A stretch of DNA of 64,000 nt. It comes from Mycobacterium sp. Root135. GTDB lineage: Bacteria > Actinomycetota > Actinomycetes > Mycobacteriales > Mycobacteriaceae. Below the pieces are notes generated by a model. The model was not told the DNA's origin. It did no database searches and was given only the letters and a program-made list of their open reading frames with translations. The DNA lies in the NCBI RefSeq assembly GCF_001426545.1, contig NZ_LMEZ01000005.1, positions 829,333-893,332 of the forward strand. The letters run 5' to 3'. Position 1 is the stretch's first letter; every line of letters starts with the position of its first letter. Shown piece by piece: positions 50,255 to 58,245 of the stretch. The translations under genes were made by a program, and so were the position numbers.

Positions 50255-51532
50255 TCAGTACTTGCCGAAGGCGAGCGCCACGTTGTGTCCGCCGAAGCCG
50301 AACGAGTTGCTGATGGCGTACTCGTAGTTGCCGGGGCGGGGTTCGCCCGCGACGACGTCCAGGTCAACCTCGGGGTCGAGGTTGTGAAGGTTCAGGGTGG
50401 GCGGGACGACGCCGTCGCGCAGGGCCATCACGGTGAGGACCGACTCGACCGCACCCGCGGCGCCGACCGAATGGCCCAACGCCGACTTGGGCGCGTAGAC
50501 CGCCGCGGAGTTGCCGATGGCGCGGTTGATGGCCGCCGCCTCGGCCACGTCGCCGACCTTGGTGCCGGTGGCGTGGGCGTTGACGTGGTCGATGTCGCCC
50601 GGTGTGAGTCCGGCCAGCTGGACGGCGCGGGTCATCGCGTGGGCGGCGCGTTCGCCGTTGGGGTCCGGCGCCACGATGTGGAAGCCGTCGGAGGTGATGC
50701 TGGCGCCCATCAACCGGCCGATGATGTTGGCACCGCGGGCCTTTGCGTGCTCCTCGGTCTCGATGACCATCAGGGCGCCGCCCTCGCCGAAGACGAAGCC
50801 GTTGCGGTCTCGGTCGAAGGGGCGGCAGGCGCCTGGTGGGTCGTCGTTGGTGTTCGACAGGACGATGCGCATCTGCGCGAAGGCGGCGATCGGCACCGCT
50901 TCGATCCGGTTCTCGACGCCACCGCAGATCGCGACGTCGGCCTCGCCGAGGACGATCTGTCGCCACGCCTGGGCAATGCCCTCGGACCCGGACGCACACG
51001 CCGAGACGGGGGTGATGACGCCGGCCTTGGCGTGCCGGTCAAGACCGACGGCGGCGGCCGGCCCGTTGGGCATGTACATCTGGACCGCCAGCGGCGAGAC
51101 CGCGGCCATGCCGCGCTCGCGCATGTCGTCCCAGGCGAAGACCAGCGCCTCGGTGGCACCCATGCCCGTTCCGATGGACACCGCCAAGCGGTTGGTGTCG
51201 ACCTCGGGGTTGCCGGCGTTCTCCCACACCCGGCGGCCCAGCACGGTGGACATTCTCTGGACGTAGCCGAGGCGCCGCTTCTCGATGCGGTTCAGATCCG
51301 CCTCGAAGTCCTCGTGGAGGTGACCGCCGATGCGGACCGGCAGCTTGAACTCCTCGACGTACGGATCGTCGAGCAGGCGGATGCCGCTCTGCCCGTCGAG
51401 CAGGGCCTTCCAGGTGTCGTCGGCGCCTGCGGCGACCGAGGTCGTCATGGCGATGCCGGTGACGACGACGTTCGGAAGACCATTTCCGGTGCTCAGACCG
51501 GCGACTTGGGACGAGTTGACCGATGTCGTCAC
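50255..51532 (-). CDS. KasB-like beta-ketoacyl-ACP synthase
   Basis: A 425-residue KAS II-type condensing enzyme close to mycobacterial Kas[27 protein letters not shown] and [16 protein letters not shown]. The Cys-His-His triad with Lys is intact: C179 (VSACASG), H320 (NAHATG), K349 and H354 (KSALGHSVG). It should extend long acyl-ACPs with malonyl-ACP. GTG 51532 has a GGGGG-rich site. No fabD, acpM, kasA or accD6 are adjacent, so this is not the standard FAS-II operon. Confidence 0.9.
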   Translation of the reverse strand: MTTSVNSSQVAGLSTGNGLPNVVVTGIAMTTSVAAGADDTWKALLDGQSGIRLLDDPYVEEFKLPVRIGGHLHEDFEADLNRIEKRRLGYVQRMSTVLGRRVWENAGNPEVDTNRLAVSIGTGMGATEALVFAWDDMRERGMAAVSPLAVQMYMPNGPAAAVGLDRHAKAGVITPVSACASGSEGIAQAWRQIVLGEADVAICGGVENRIEAVPIAAFAQMRIVLSNTNDDPPGACRPFDRDRNGFVFGEGGALMVIETEEHAKARGANIIGRLMGASITSDGFHIVAPDPNGERAAHAMTRAVQLAGLTPGDIDHVNAHATGTKVGDVAEAAAINRAIGNSAAVYAPKSALGHSVGAAGAVESVLTVMALRDGVVPPTLNLHNLDPEVDLDVVAGEPRPGNYEYAISNSFGFGGHNVALAFGKY

Positions 51533-51711
51533 GAGAGACCCCCACGATGAAGTACACGAGTGGCTGGCCCTCTGCTGGACCTGCGGAATGCTCCGCGGCG
51601 CGCTGGGCTGGGATCGAATCCAACAGCGCCACGCGGCTCTTAGGAATCTTATACAACTCGTCTTGTCAGCGCACCTGGATGTTTGAGCTGCGCGTATCCA
51701 GGCGCGCGGCG

Positions 51712-51717
51712 TACCGT
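51712..51717 (+). promoter_or_regulatory. -10 element for leaderless small exported protein gene
   Basis: TACCGT, 6 nt, then ATG at 51724. Confidence 0.45.
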
Positions 51718-51723
51718 CGAAAC

Positions 51724-52053
51724 ATGGTCGACATGCCGCGGTACGGGGTGTGGGCGGCCTTTGCTGTGGCCGGGGCGCTCTGCTGGGCGCCTGCCGCGGC
51801 CGCCGATCCGTCGGCGTTCGGTGGACGGCCCGCCGACACCGTCGTCGCCGACTTGCAGGCACAGGGGTACAACGTGTCGATCAACTGGGTCACCGGCTAC
51901 GACACCAAGCCGCTGTCGGACTGCCGGGTGACGGGGATCAACAACCCCGGGGACATCGCGCCGACCGAGGGCACGTTCACCACCGTGTACGTCGACGTCG
52001 CCTGCCCCAACGGGGACGACGGCGGATTCCGGTTCGGGGCGGGGCTCGGCTAG
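51724..52053 (+). CDS. Small exported protein
   Basis: A 109-residue protein with signal peptide (about residues 1-27, ending CWAPAAAA). The mature part has [20 protein letters not shown], two cysteines (SDCRVTG and DVACPNG) likely bridged, and an acidic Gly tail. Similar small secreted proteins are common in mycobacteria; no function is known. First of seven consecutive exported-protein genes. Confidence 0.72.
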   Translation: MVDMPRYGVWAAFAVAGALCWAPAAAADPSAFGGRPADTVVADLQAQGYNVSINWVTGYDTKPLSDCRVTGINNPGDIAPTEGTFTTVYVDVACPNGDDGGFRFGAGLG

Positions 52054-52057
52054 GCGC

Positions 52058-52738
52058 CTACCTGGGCAGCTTGTCCGCAATCTGGTCGGCCACGGTGGCG
52101 GCCTTGGTGCCGGTGGAAGCGTCCCTGGTGCACGCCTGGACGTCGACGATCACGTTGTTCTCGACCTTCAGCACGCGCTGGCACGAGGCGACCCCGACGG
52201 CGTCACCCCTGGTGAACGGGATGGCGAGTTCGGTGTCGGTCCTGGTGAGCGCACCGCTTCGCCACTTGGGCAACGGCTGGTCGTTGAGGGTGATGTTGAC
52301 GTTGTGGTCGGTGCACTTCGACCAGCGGTCCGCCGACTGGGCGAAGAAGTCGCGGGCGGCGTCGGTGGACGGATAGTTGACGACCGACTGCACGACGAGG
52401 TTCTGCCAGGCGTCGGTGTCGGGCGATCGCAACAGCTCCTGGCGCAGGCCGATCCAGCCGTCCTTGCCGTAGACACCGGCCTCGTTGACCTGCCAGATGC
52501 CAAGGCAATTCAGGTTGGGCAGCAGATTGCGGTGGTCGCTCATCACGTCGACGCGTGGGTGCGCGGCCATTCCGGTGGTGCCCATCGCGGAGTCGACCTC
52601 GCCGACGCTGAGCAACGCCGCGTCGAGTGCCTTGGCGGGGACCAGGTCCGGCGGCTTGGGTGGCTGGGCTGTCTGGTTCGCGCATGCCGCGAGGGTCAAT
52701 GTCGAGACGAGTACGAAAACCGTTGCGATGAAACGCAT
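52058..52738 (-). CDS. Lipoprotein with PknH-type sensor domain (LppH-like)
   Basis: A 226-residue lipoprotein: signal MRFIATVFVLVSTLTLAA then Cys19. The body fits the PknH sensor-like extracellular domain (PF14032): ALLSVGEVDSAMGTTGM, NCLGIWQVNEAGVYG, SADRWSKCTDHNVNI and SCQRVLKVENNVIVDVQACT with paired cysteines. In PknH this domain faces the periplasm and has a ligand cleft. No kinase is present here. ATG 52738 is chosen over GTG 52741. Confidence 0.85.
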   Translation of the reverse strand: MRFIATVFVLVSTLTLAACANQTAQPPKPPDLVPAKALDAALLSVGEVDSAMGTTGMAAHPRVDVMSDHRNLLPNLNCLGIWQVNEAGVYGKDGWIGLRQELLRSPDTDAWQNLVVQSVVNYPSTDAARDFFAQSADRWSKCTDHNVNITLNDQPLPKWRSGALTRTDTELAIPFTRGDAVGVASCQRVLKVENNVIVDVQACTRDASTGTKAATVADQIADKLPR

Positions 52739-52747
52739 CACCAGATG

Positions 52748-53269
52748 TCAGGCATGCGTGCCAGCCGCCGCGCAGGCCTCCTGGGCGTTGGTGGCGTCGG
52801 TGTTCATCTCGGTCGCCGTGTTGTTCAGACTGTCGCCCGGAATGCGCAGTGCCATCTTGAGGAGGAGCTTGGTGGCGTCGGCCGACCATGCCCGCATCGG
52901 ATTGGCCACGCTGGGGTCGAGTCCTGGCGTGCCCGCTGAGTCCATCGCGACACCGGCGGCTTGGCGAAGGGCGGTCCTGCCGACTTCGTTGCTGCTCTGC
53001 ACGGCCGGGTCGTTGTAGTTCGAGCCCTCGAACGAGTCGGAGAACTCGCCGTAGTAGGTCGCGGCGCCGTCAAGCGCCTGAGCGAAGTTCCCGCATGCCA
53101 CGACGGCGGCCGGGGCGGCGTCGTCCGACATCGGGACGGCGTCAACCTGCACTCCCGGGTCCGGAGGCGCGGTGTCGTCGGCGAAAGCGGTTGGGGCAAG
53201 GGAGAATCCCATGCCGAGGCAGATCGCCGAGGCCGCTGCGGCTCGCGTCCATGCGCTGGATGACGTCAA
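52748..53269 (-). CDS. Exported protein of unknown function
   Basis: A 173-residue protein starting at TTG 53269, supported by a strong GGAGGAA site five bases upstream; no in-frame ATG gives a full signal peptide. The signal (about residues 1-32) ends PTAFA. The mature part is helical with two cysteines (VVACGNFA and EACAAAG), and reads QALDGAATYYGEFSDSFEGS. No family recognised. Lies 9 bp upstream of the lipoprotein gene, probably in one operon. Confidence 0.68.
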   Translation of the reverse strand: MTSSSAWTRAAAASAICLGMGFSLAPTAFADDTAPPDPGVQVDAVPMSDDAAPAAVVACGNFAQALDGAATYYGEFSDSFEGSNYNDPAVQSSNEVGRTALRQAAGVAMDSAGTPGLDPSVANPMRAWSADATKLLLKMALRIPGDSLNNTATEMNTDATNAQEACAAAGTHA

Positions 53270-53623
53270 GGCTTCCTCCAAGGTGGTCGGTGTCGCAGTC
53301 GAACCAGGGAAGGCCGACGATCCCGTCTTTCGGGTGCCAACGGCCACCGTGGGCCAGTTGAACGTCCAGCTGGTGAACGGCTGGCCAACACGTGCCGTCC
53401 AACGCCGATCCATCCGGCCAACCCGGGCTGTGAGCTTGCAGGGAGCGTAATTACTTTGTGAGTCAACACTTTCCGGGTATTCGTCGCGGCGCGCGATCGA
53501 CGGGAACGTGGCGGCAACCGTTGGCCTTCCGTTCACCGCGCGGCAACCCGACCATTGGATGCTTCGCCGCGGCAGACCCGTTATCTGCCCGAGATTTCGA
53601 CCACGAGAGGCGCCGATTCGCTC
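53270..53623. other. 354-bp intergenic region with divergent promoters
   Basis: No credible gene. It separates the TTG-start exported protein gene from the first MspA-like gene. The only notable mark is GTAATTAC (53447-53454), a perfect 8-bp palindrome in otherwise GC-rich sequence, followed by TTTGTGAGTC; it may be part of the porin promoter or an operator. Confidence 0.5.
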
Positions 53624-54301
53624 ATGTTGAACCGTTTTGCGACGCTGGCAGCTATTTGCATTGCCATCCCGGTCGGGACGGCGCCCGTAGCGCTCGCCGA
53701 CCCGCCACCCCCGGACCCGGCCGTGCAGCCCGTCGGCGTGCCCGGTCCGCCCGTGGACACCGGTGCCGTCCCCTCGGCCGCCCCGGGAACCCTGACCACC
53801 CCCGACGGCTGGACGCTCAACGTCGTCGGAAGCAACGAGACGCAGCTGCCGGTGGCGCCGCTGACCACCGCGATCTCGTCCCGCGAGTACCTCATCTCGG
53901 GAACGTTCACCGGAACGATCACCGGCGGCGGCAAGACGAAGCTGAGCGGCGGCACGATGGAAGCCGGCGAGCAGATCGGCTGCGGCATCATCTCCGACGA
54001 GACCGAGATCAATCCGGGCGCGAGCATCACACCCGGGTTCGGAGCATTGGGTGCCCCCTCGTTCAGCGCGGGAATCAGCCTGCAGGGCAAGGTGTATCTG
54101 AAGCCGGGCACCGTCACCACCGTGGCGCTGGACAAGAAGTCCTTCAAGGGAACCTCGACCCGCATCACCCTCACCGGGGTGCGCGTCAAGACCGACCAGT
54201 GCGCGGGACAGTCGTTCATCCGCTCCTACGCCACGCTGACCAGCTCGACCGACAACACCGACGACGTCATCACCTACCTCGGCGTCACCAAGTCCGTCTA
54301 G
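53624..54301 (+). CDS. MspA-family porin-like protein 1
   Basis: A 225-residue exported protein: signal peptide ending PVALA, proline-rich start DPPPPDPAVQPVG, then an MspA-type domain (TTPDGWTLNVVGSNETQLPV; SSREYLISGTFTGTI; the glycine-rich beta region ending IRSYATLTSSTDN). MspA forms octameric channels in the outer membrane. Unlike MspA this protein has two cysteines (QIGCGI and DQCAGQSF), conserved in the next gene, so a disulfide is likely. Whether it forms a pore is not shown. Confidence 0.85.
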   Translation: MLNRFATLAAICIAIPVGTAPVALADPPPPDPAVQPVGVPGPPVDTGAVPSAAPGTLTTPDGWTLNVVGSNETQLPVAPLTTAISSREYLISGTFTGTITGGGKTKLSGGTMEAGEQIGCGIISDETEINPGASITPGFGALGAPSFSAGISLQGKVYLKPGTVTTVALDKKSFKGTSTRITLTGVRVKTDQCAGQSFIRSYATLTSSTDNTDDVITYLGVTKSV

Positions 54302-54338
54302 CAGCCAGCCGCCCTCCCCGAACTCGAAAGGCTTTGCC

Positions 54339-55043
54339 ATGTTGAATCGTGTTGCCCTGCTGGCTACGGCTTGCATGCTGTTCTCGATGGGCGCCGCGCC
54401 CGTCGCCCTGGCCGACCCGCCACCGCCGGACCCCGCCGTCGCCCCGGTCGGTGACCCAGGTCCGTTGCCGGACAACGGGATCGTCGGCTCGTCCGAGCCT
54501 GGTGTCGTCACCACCCCGGACGGCTGGACCCTGACCGTCGCCGCGACCAACGAATCCGAACTTCCCGTCGCACCGCTGACCACCGCGCTGTCGTCCCGTG
54601 AATACCTGGTTGGCGGCACGTTCACCGGCACCGTGACCGGCAAGGGCAAGACCACCCTGGCCGGTGGCACGCTGGAGGCGGGCTACCAGATCGGCTGCGG
54701 CATCGAGCTGGGCCAGGTCCGCCTCATCGGCCAGGCCGGCATCAACGTCGGCGTGGGACTCAACACCGCAGGCGGCGCCCTCAACGGCGTCGGCCTCGGT
54801 AGCGTGTCGTTCCCGCTGTCGGGCACCATCGAGATCCACCCGAAGCCGGGCACGGTGTCGACGGTGGCCGTGGACAAGAAGACGTTCAAGGCAGCCCCGG
54901 TGCGCGTGACGCTGAAGGACACCCACGTCAAGGTCGACGGGTGTGTCGGACAGTCGTTCCTGCGGTCCTACGCCACGCTGACGAGCTCGACGACGGACAC
55001 CGACGACGTGGTGGCCTACTACGGCATCACGAAGTCCGTCTGA
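54339..55043 (+). CDS. MspA-family porin-like protein 2
   Basis: A 234-residue tandem paralogue of the preceding gene, 37 bp downstream with GAAAGG site. It shares the PVALADPPPPDPAV start, LTTALSSREYLVGGTFTG and LRSYATLTSSTTD blocks and both cysteines (QIGCGIE, GCVGQSF). GYQIGCGIELGQVRLIGQAG aligns with the MspA GYQIG beta-hairpin region. The pair could form hetero-oligomers. Likely cotranscribed. Confidence 0.86.
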   Translation: MLNRVALLATACMLFSMGAAPVALADPPPPDPAVAPVGDPGPLPDNGIVGSSEPGVVTTPDGWTLTVAATNESELPVAPLTTALSSREYLVGGTFTGTVTGKGKTTLAGGTLEAGYQIGCGIELGQVRLIGQAGINVGVGLNTAGGALNGVGLGSVSFPLSGTIEIHPKPGTVSTVAVDKKTFKAAPVRVTLKDTHVKVDGCVGQSFLRSYATLTSSTTDTDDVVAYYGITKSV

Positions 55044-55081
55044 CGCAACACCTTCCGGCTACCACACCAAGGACGAGGCAC

Positions 55082-55765
55082 ATGGCAATGATTGACCGAC
55101 ATCGCATCGTCGCGACGGTGTGTGGCCTGGCTGCCGTCGGAGCGGCGGTCGCCTTCCCGGCGACCGCCGTGGCCGACGACCTTCCCCCCGAACCGCTTCC
55201 GGTTCCCGGGGACCCCGCCCTCCCACCGCCTCCTGGGCCAACGGTGCCAGGGCTGGGGGCGCTGGGTCCGACGGGGCTCGACGTGCTGGCGCAGAACAAC
55301 GCGCCTGCGGTGCCCGGTGCACTCGGCGCCCCGTCGGTCGTGGGCCTCGACCAGAACAGCCTGCTGGGCCAGAACCCGGTCCCCGAGGCACCCAACGGCG
55401 GCACGGGCGCCGTGCCGAACCTCAACGTGTTCAACAACGGCTACGGTGCTCAGCAACTCAACGACGTGCCGTCGGCGCCGGGGCAGGGGACTCAGTTTGG
55501 GGTCGCGCCGGGCGACGAGAACGCTGACGTCCGCAAGGGCATCTGGTTTGGCCGGTGGATCGACTTGCAGCGCGACGGCAGAACCTACGGCGGGCTCGGT
55601 CAGGCGCCACAGCAGCAGCTCGGTGAGCCGCTGCCGGGTACCGCACCCCCGCCAGGGACCGTCATCCCACCGGGATTGGTGCAGTTCCTGCCGGACCCGG
55701 CGGACGGTCCGACGCCGCCTCCCGGCCTCATCCTGCCGCCTCCGCCCCCGCCGCCTGCGGGTTAG
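55082..55765 (+). CDS. Exported proline-rich protein of the MspA-like operon
   Basis: A 227-residue protein: signal peptide ending TAVADD, then PPEPLPVPGDPALPPPPGP, a middle region with PNLNVFNNGYGAQQLNDVP and WFGRWIDLQRDGRTYGG, and a polyproline tail (ILPPPPPPPAG). Low complexity; no enzyme motif. AAGGACGAGG precedes ATG 55082, 38 bp after the second MspA-like gene. A wall-spanning or porin-associated role is speculation from context. Confidence 0.75.
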   Translation: MAMIDRHRIVATVCGLAAVGAAVAFPATAVADDLPPEPLPVPGDPALPPPPGPTVPGLGALGPTGLDVLAQNNAPAVPGALGAPSVVGLDQNSLLGQNPVPEAPNGGTGAVPNLNVFNNGYGAQQLNDVPSAPGQGTQFGVAPGDENADVRKGIWFGRWIDLQRDGRTYGGLGQAPQQQLGEPLPGTAPPPGTVIPPGLVQFLPDPADGPTPPPGLILPPPPPPPAG

Positions 55766-56139
55766 GGCAGCGGCTCGGGGACGGGCATGTCGATCAGACC
55801 GTTGAGGTCGGCGTCGGCCTGATCGTCGGGAAGGGCTCGCGACGGGAGCACGATCAGCGGCCGCTCGTCCGGGCCGGCGTCGGCTCGCATCGGTGCGGCG
55901 CAGCCCATTCCGAACCTGGTGGGGGCTGGGACGCCCGCATACTGGACGCAGCACGCGCTGATGAAACCGTCGACGTCCTGGTCGGGAGCGGGCGCCGTCG
56001 TGGTGCACTGGGCGTAGGCGTCCACGTCGAAGACGGGCGCGGCCTGCGCGACACCGCTCGGGCCGGCCAGGCACGCGACGGCGACGGCGGGCAGGACGAG
56101 CAAGTGACGTCTCTTGCCGGACCTGCTGGTGACTGCCAT
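55762..56139 (-). CDS. Exported cysteine-containing small protein
   Basis: A 125-residue protein with signal peptide (about residues 1-33, core LLVLPAVAVACLAG, end VAQA). The mature part has four cysteines (YAQCTTT, SACCVQY, GMGCAAP) and an acidic Pro-rich tail. No family recognised. Its stop overlaps that of the proline-rich protein by 4 bp (TTAG shared). Confidence 0.68.
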   Translation of the reverse strand: MAVTSRSGKRRHLLVLPAVAVACLAGPSGVAQAAPVFDVDAYAQCTTTAPAPDQDVDGFISACCVQYAGVPAPTRFGMGCAAPMRADAGPDERPLIVLPSRALPDDQADADLNGLIDMPVPEPLP

Positions 56140-56151
56140 CTCTGCTTTCTA

Positions 56152-56979
56152 TCAGAGGTGCGTGGACTGCGGCGCCCATAGGGACATCAGGGCGTCGATG
56201 AGTGGTCGGGCGTAGTCGGTGTGGTCGTCGGGGTCGGCGGCCTCGAACTCGGCGATCTCGACGCCGACGACGTCGTTTTGGCCAAGGCGTCGGGCGACGG
56301 CCGCCAGGTCGTCGAGGTCAAGCCCGCCCGGCACCCGGTAGTCGGTGGGCACCGTGCCCGGTTCGAGGACGTCGCAGTCGAGGTGGAAGTAGACGGGTGC
56401 GTCGCCGACGTAGCGGTCGAGGTGATCCAACAGGTGCGGGCCGGCGGCGAGCTTGACGGTTCCCTCGTCGACGAGCGCCTGCTCGGGTGGGTCCAAGTCG
56501 CGGGTCCCGCCAAGCACGATGCGGTCGGGCACCAGCCCCGACCCGAGGCCGGACTCCCACCAGCCGACGGCCGCGCTGAGGACCAGCCCGCCGAGGTAGC
56601 CGGTCGTCGAGCCGGCCGGGGTGTTGAGATCGGCGTGGGCGTCGAACCACACGACGACGGCATCCGGGCGCAGCGCCGCGACGTTCGGCAACGTCGCCAG
56701 GGACGCGGCACAACGCGACGCCGCCAGTATGGGTACCTCGCCCTGAGACATCATGTGGCCGTGAGCATCTCGTAGTTCGGCGAGCCCGGGAACGGCCGCG
56801 GGCAGGGCCAGCTCCCACGGTGCCGACGTCGCCGGTCGTGGTTCGCCGATCACGGTCGGTTCGAGACCGAGGCGTCGGCTCAGCTCTCGGCCGACGATCG
56901 GTGCGCCCGCCATGCCGCGGTCGTTGTGGTCACCGGTAGGTCCGACGAACACCAAGAGCCCGAGATCGCGTGCCGACAT
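56152..56979 (-). CDS. Arginase/agmatinase-fold protein with degenerate metal site
   Basis: A 275-residue ureohydrolase-fold protein. The central metal motif is intact (FDAHADLN, D113-A-H115-A-D117) and DCDVLEP (D201, D203) matches the second Asp pair, but with Glu at the last Asp position. The first motif, normally GGDHS or GGEHS, reads ILAASRCAASL (residues 84-94), so the first manganese His is missing. It may bind one metal, act on another amide, or be non-catalytic. Located 12 bp from the exported-protein gene. Confidence 0.8.
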   Translation of the reverse strand: MSARDLGLLVFVGPTGDHNDRGMAGAPIVGRELSRRLGLEPTVIGEPRPATSAPWELALPAAVPGLAELRDAHGHMMSQGEVPILAASRCAASLATLPNVAALRPDAVVVWFDAHADLNTPAGSTTGYLGGLVLSAAVGWWESGLGSGLVPDRIVLGGTRDLDPPEQALVDEGTVKLAAGPHLLDHLDRYVGDAPVYFHLDCDVLEPGTVPTDYRVPGGLDLDDLAAVARRLGQNDVVGVEIAEFEAADPDDHTDYARPLIDALMSLWAPQSTHL

Positions 56980-57038
56980 GTCGGGAATGCTAGTGACCGC
57001 GTCGGGCCCGGCGCCACGCAATAAACGCCCGCCGATTG

Positions 57039-57062
57039 TGGACTTGCGGGTCCATTTTTGGA
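57039..57062. promoter_or_regulatory. Alternative hairpins upstream of the aldo/keto reductase gene
   Basis: TGGAC (57039-57043)/GTCCA (57050-57054) followed by TTTTT, and the mutually exclusive TCCA (57051-57054)/TGGA (57059-57062). The overlap hints at an attenuator-like switch, but the stems are short. Confidence 0.25.
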
Positions 57063-57078
57063 TGGGCAGGCTGACACC

Positions 57079-58188
57079 ATGGCACTCGATCAGTACTACC
57101 TTCTCGGCACCTCGGGCCTTCGCGTGAGCCGCCTGGCGTTGGGCACCATGAACTTCGGCACCGGCGGCTATCACGCCGCCTACGGCAAGACGCTCGACGA
57201 GAGTCGCCCCATCTTCCGTCGCTACCTCGAAGAGGGCGGAAACTTCGTCGACACCGCGGACTTCTACACCGCCGGGGAGAGCGAGACGATTCTGGGCACG
57301 CTCATCGCCGAGGCCAAGGTGCGTGACCGGGTGGTGCTGACCACCAAGTTCACCAACAGCGTGGCCCATGGCGACCCGAATGCGGGTGGCAACGGCCGCA
57401 AGCACATGATCCGCGCGCTCGAGGACTCGTTGCGCCGCTTGGGAACCGACTACGTCGACCTGTTCCTGCTGCACACCTGGGACCGGCTGACTCCGGTCGA
57501 GGAGGTCCTGCGCACGTTCGACGATCTGGTGAGGGCGGGCAAGATTCGCTACGCCGGCTTGTCGGATGTGCCGAGTTGGTATGCGGCACAAGCGCAGACG
57601 TTGGCGAGGGCGCATTCGTCGACGCCGATGATCAACCTGCAATTGCCGTACTCGTTGGTGGAACGTCAGATCGAGGTGGAACACGTCCCGATGGCGCACA
57701 CGCTCGGCTTGGGGCTCACGGCGTGGAGCCCGCTGGGCGGCGGCTTCCTCAGCGGCAAGTACCGCCACGACTCCGAGCACGGACTCACCGGCGACGGGCG
57801 GCTGAGTACCCCCGGCGGGTCGGGTCTGCCACTGACCGAACGGGATTGGCGACTGCTCGAGCCGCTGGAGTCGGTTGCCGACGAATTGGGTGTGACGATG
57901 GCTCAGGTCGCCGTCAACTGGGTGGCCACCCAGCCCGGCATCTCCTCGGCGATCGTCGGGGCGAGCAGTGCCGATCAACTCGGGTCCACCATGGCGGCAC
58001 TCGACTTCGAACTGCCGGCCGAGCTGAGGGCGAAACTCGACGAGGCCAGCGCCGTGCCGCCCGAGTCGGTGTACCGGATGTTCACTCCCGAATACCAGGC
58101 TCAGCTGATCAGTCCGGGGGTCAAGGTCGGCGACCAGCCGGCAGGCTATCGACCTGCCGTCCGAAACTGGTTGCCGGACAACACATGA
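57079..58188 (+). CDS. Aldo/keto reductase
   Basis: A 369-residue AKR barrel. The catalytic tetrad is present: D58 and Y63 (FVDTADFYTAGESE), Lys in VLTTKFTN, His in FLLHTWDRL. GLTAWSPLGGGFLSGKY and SSAIVGASSADQL are the NADPH-binding parts. Long C-terminal extension typical of the YghZ/AKR12-like group. It reduces aldehydes or ketones with NADPH. ATG 57079; a hairpin follows the stop. Confidence 0.87.
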   Translation: MALDQYYLLGTSGLRVSRLALGTMNFGTGGYHAAYGKTLDESRPIFRRYLEEGGNFVDTADFYTAGESETILGTLIAEAKVRDRVVLTTKFTNSVAHGDPNAGGNGRKHMIRALEDSLRRLGTDYVDLFLLHTWDRLTPVEEVLRTFDDLVRAGKIRYAGLSDVPSWYAAQAQTLARAHSSTPMINLQLPYSLVERQIEVEHVPMAHTLGLGLTAWSPLGGGFLSGKYRHDSEHGLTGDGRLSTPGGSGLPLTERDWRLLEPLESVADELGVTMAQVAVNWVATQPGISSAIVGASSADQLGSTMAALDFELPAELRAKLDEASAVPPESVYRMFTPEYQAQLISPGVKVGDQPAGYRPAVRNWLPDNT

Positions 58189-58197
58189 CCACGTACG

Positions 58198-58234
58198 ACG
58201 AAGCCCCGCGATCCGACGGACCGCGGGGCTTCGT
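58198..58234. terminator. Hairpin between convergent aldo/keto reductase and ferritin-like genes
   Basis: ACGAAGCCCCGCG (58198-58210) pairs perfectly with CGCGGGGCTTCGT (58222-58234), 13-bp stem, 11-nt loop. No U-tract on either side, so termination would depend on the strong GC stem alone. Confidence 0.65.
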
Positions 58235-58245
58235 ACGTGCCTGGG

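Noticed and set aside
58198..58234. Attachment site or recombination site
   Set aside because: It is a simple hairpin between convergent genes; no integrase, tRNA fragment or direct repeat is present.
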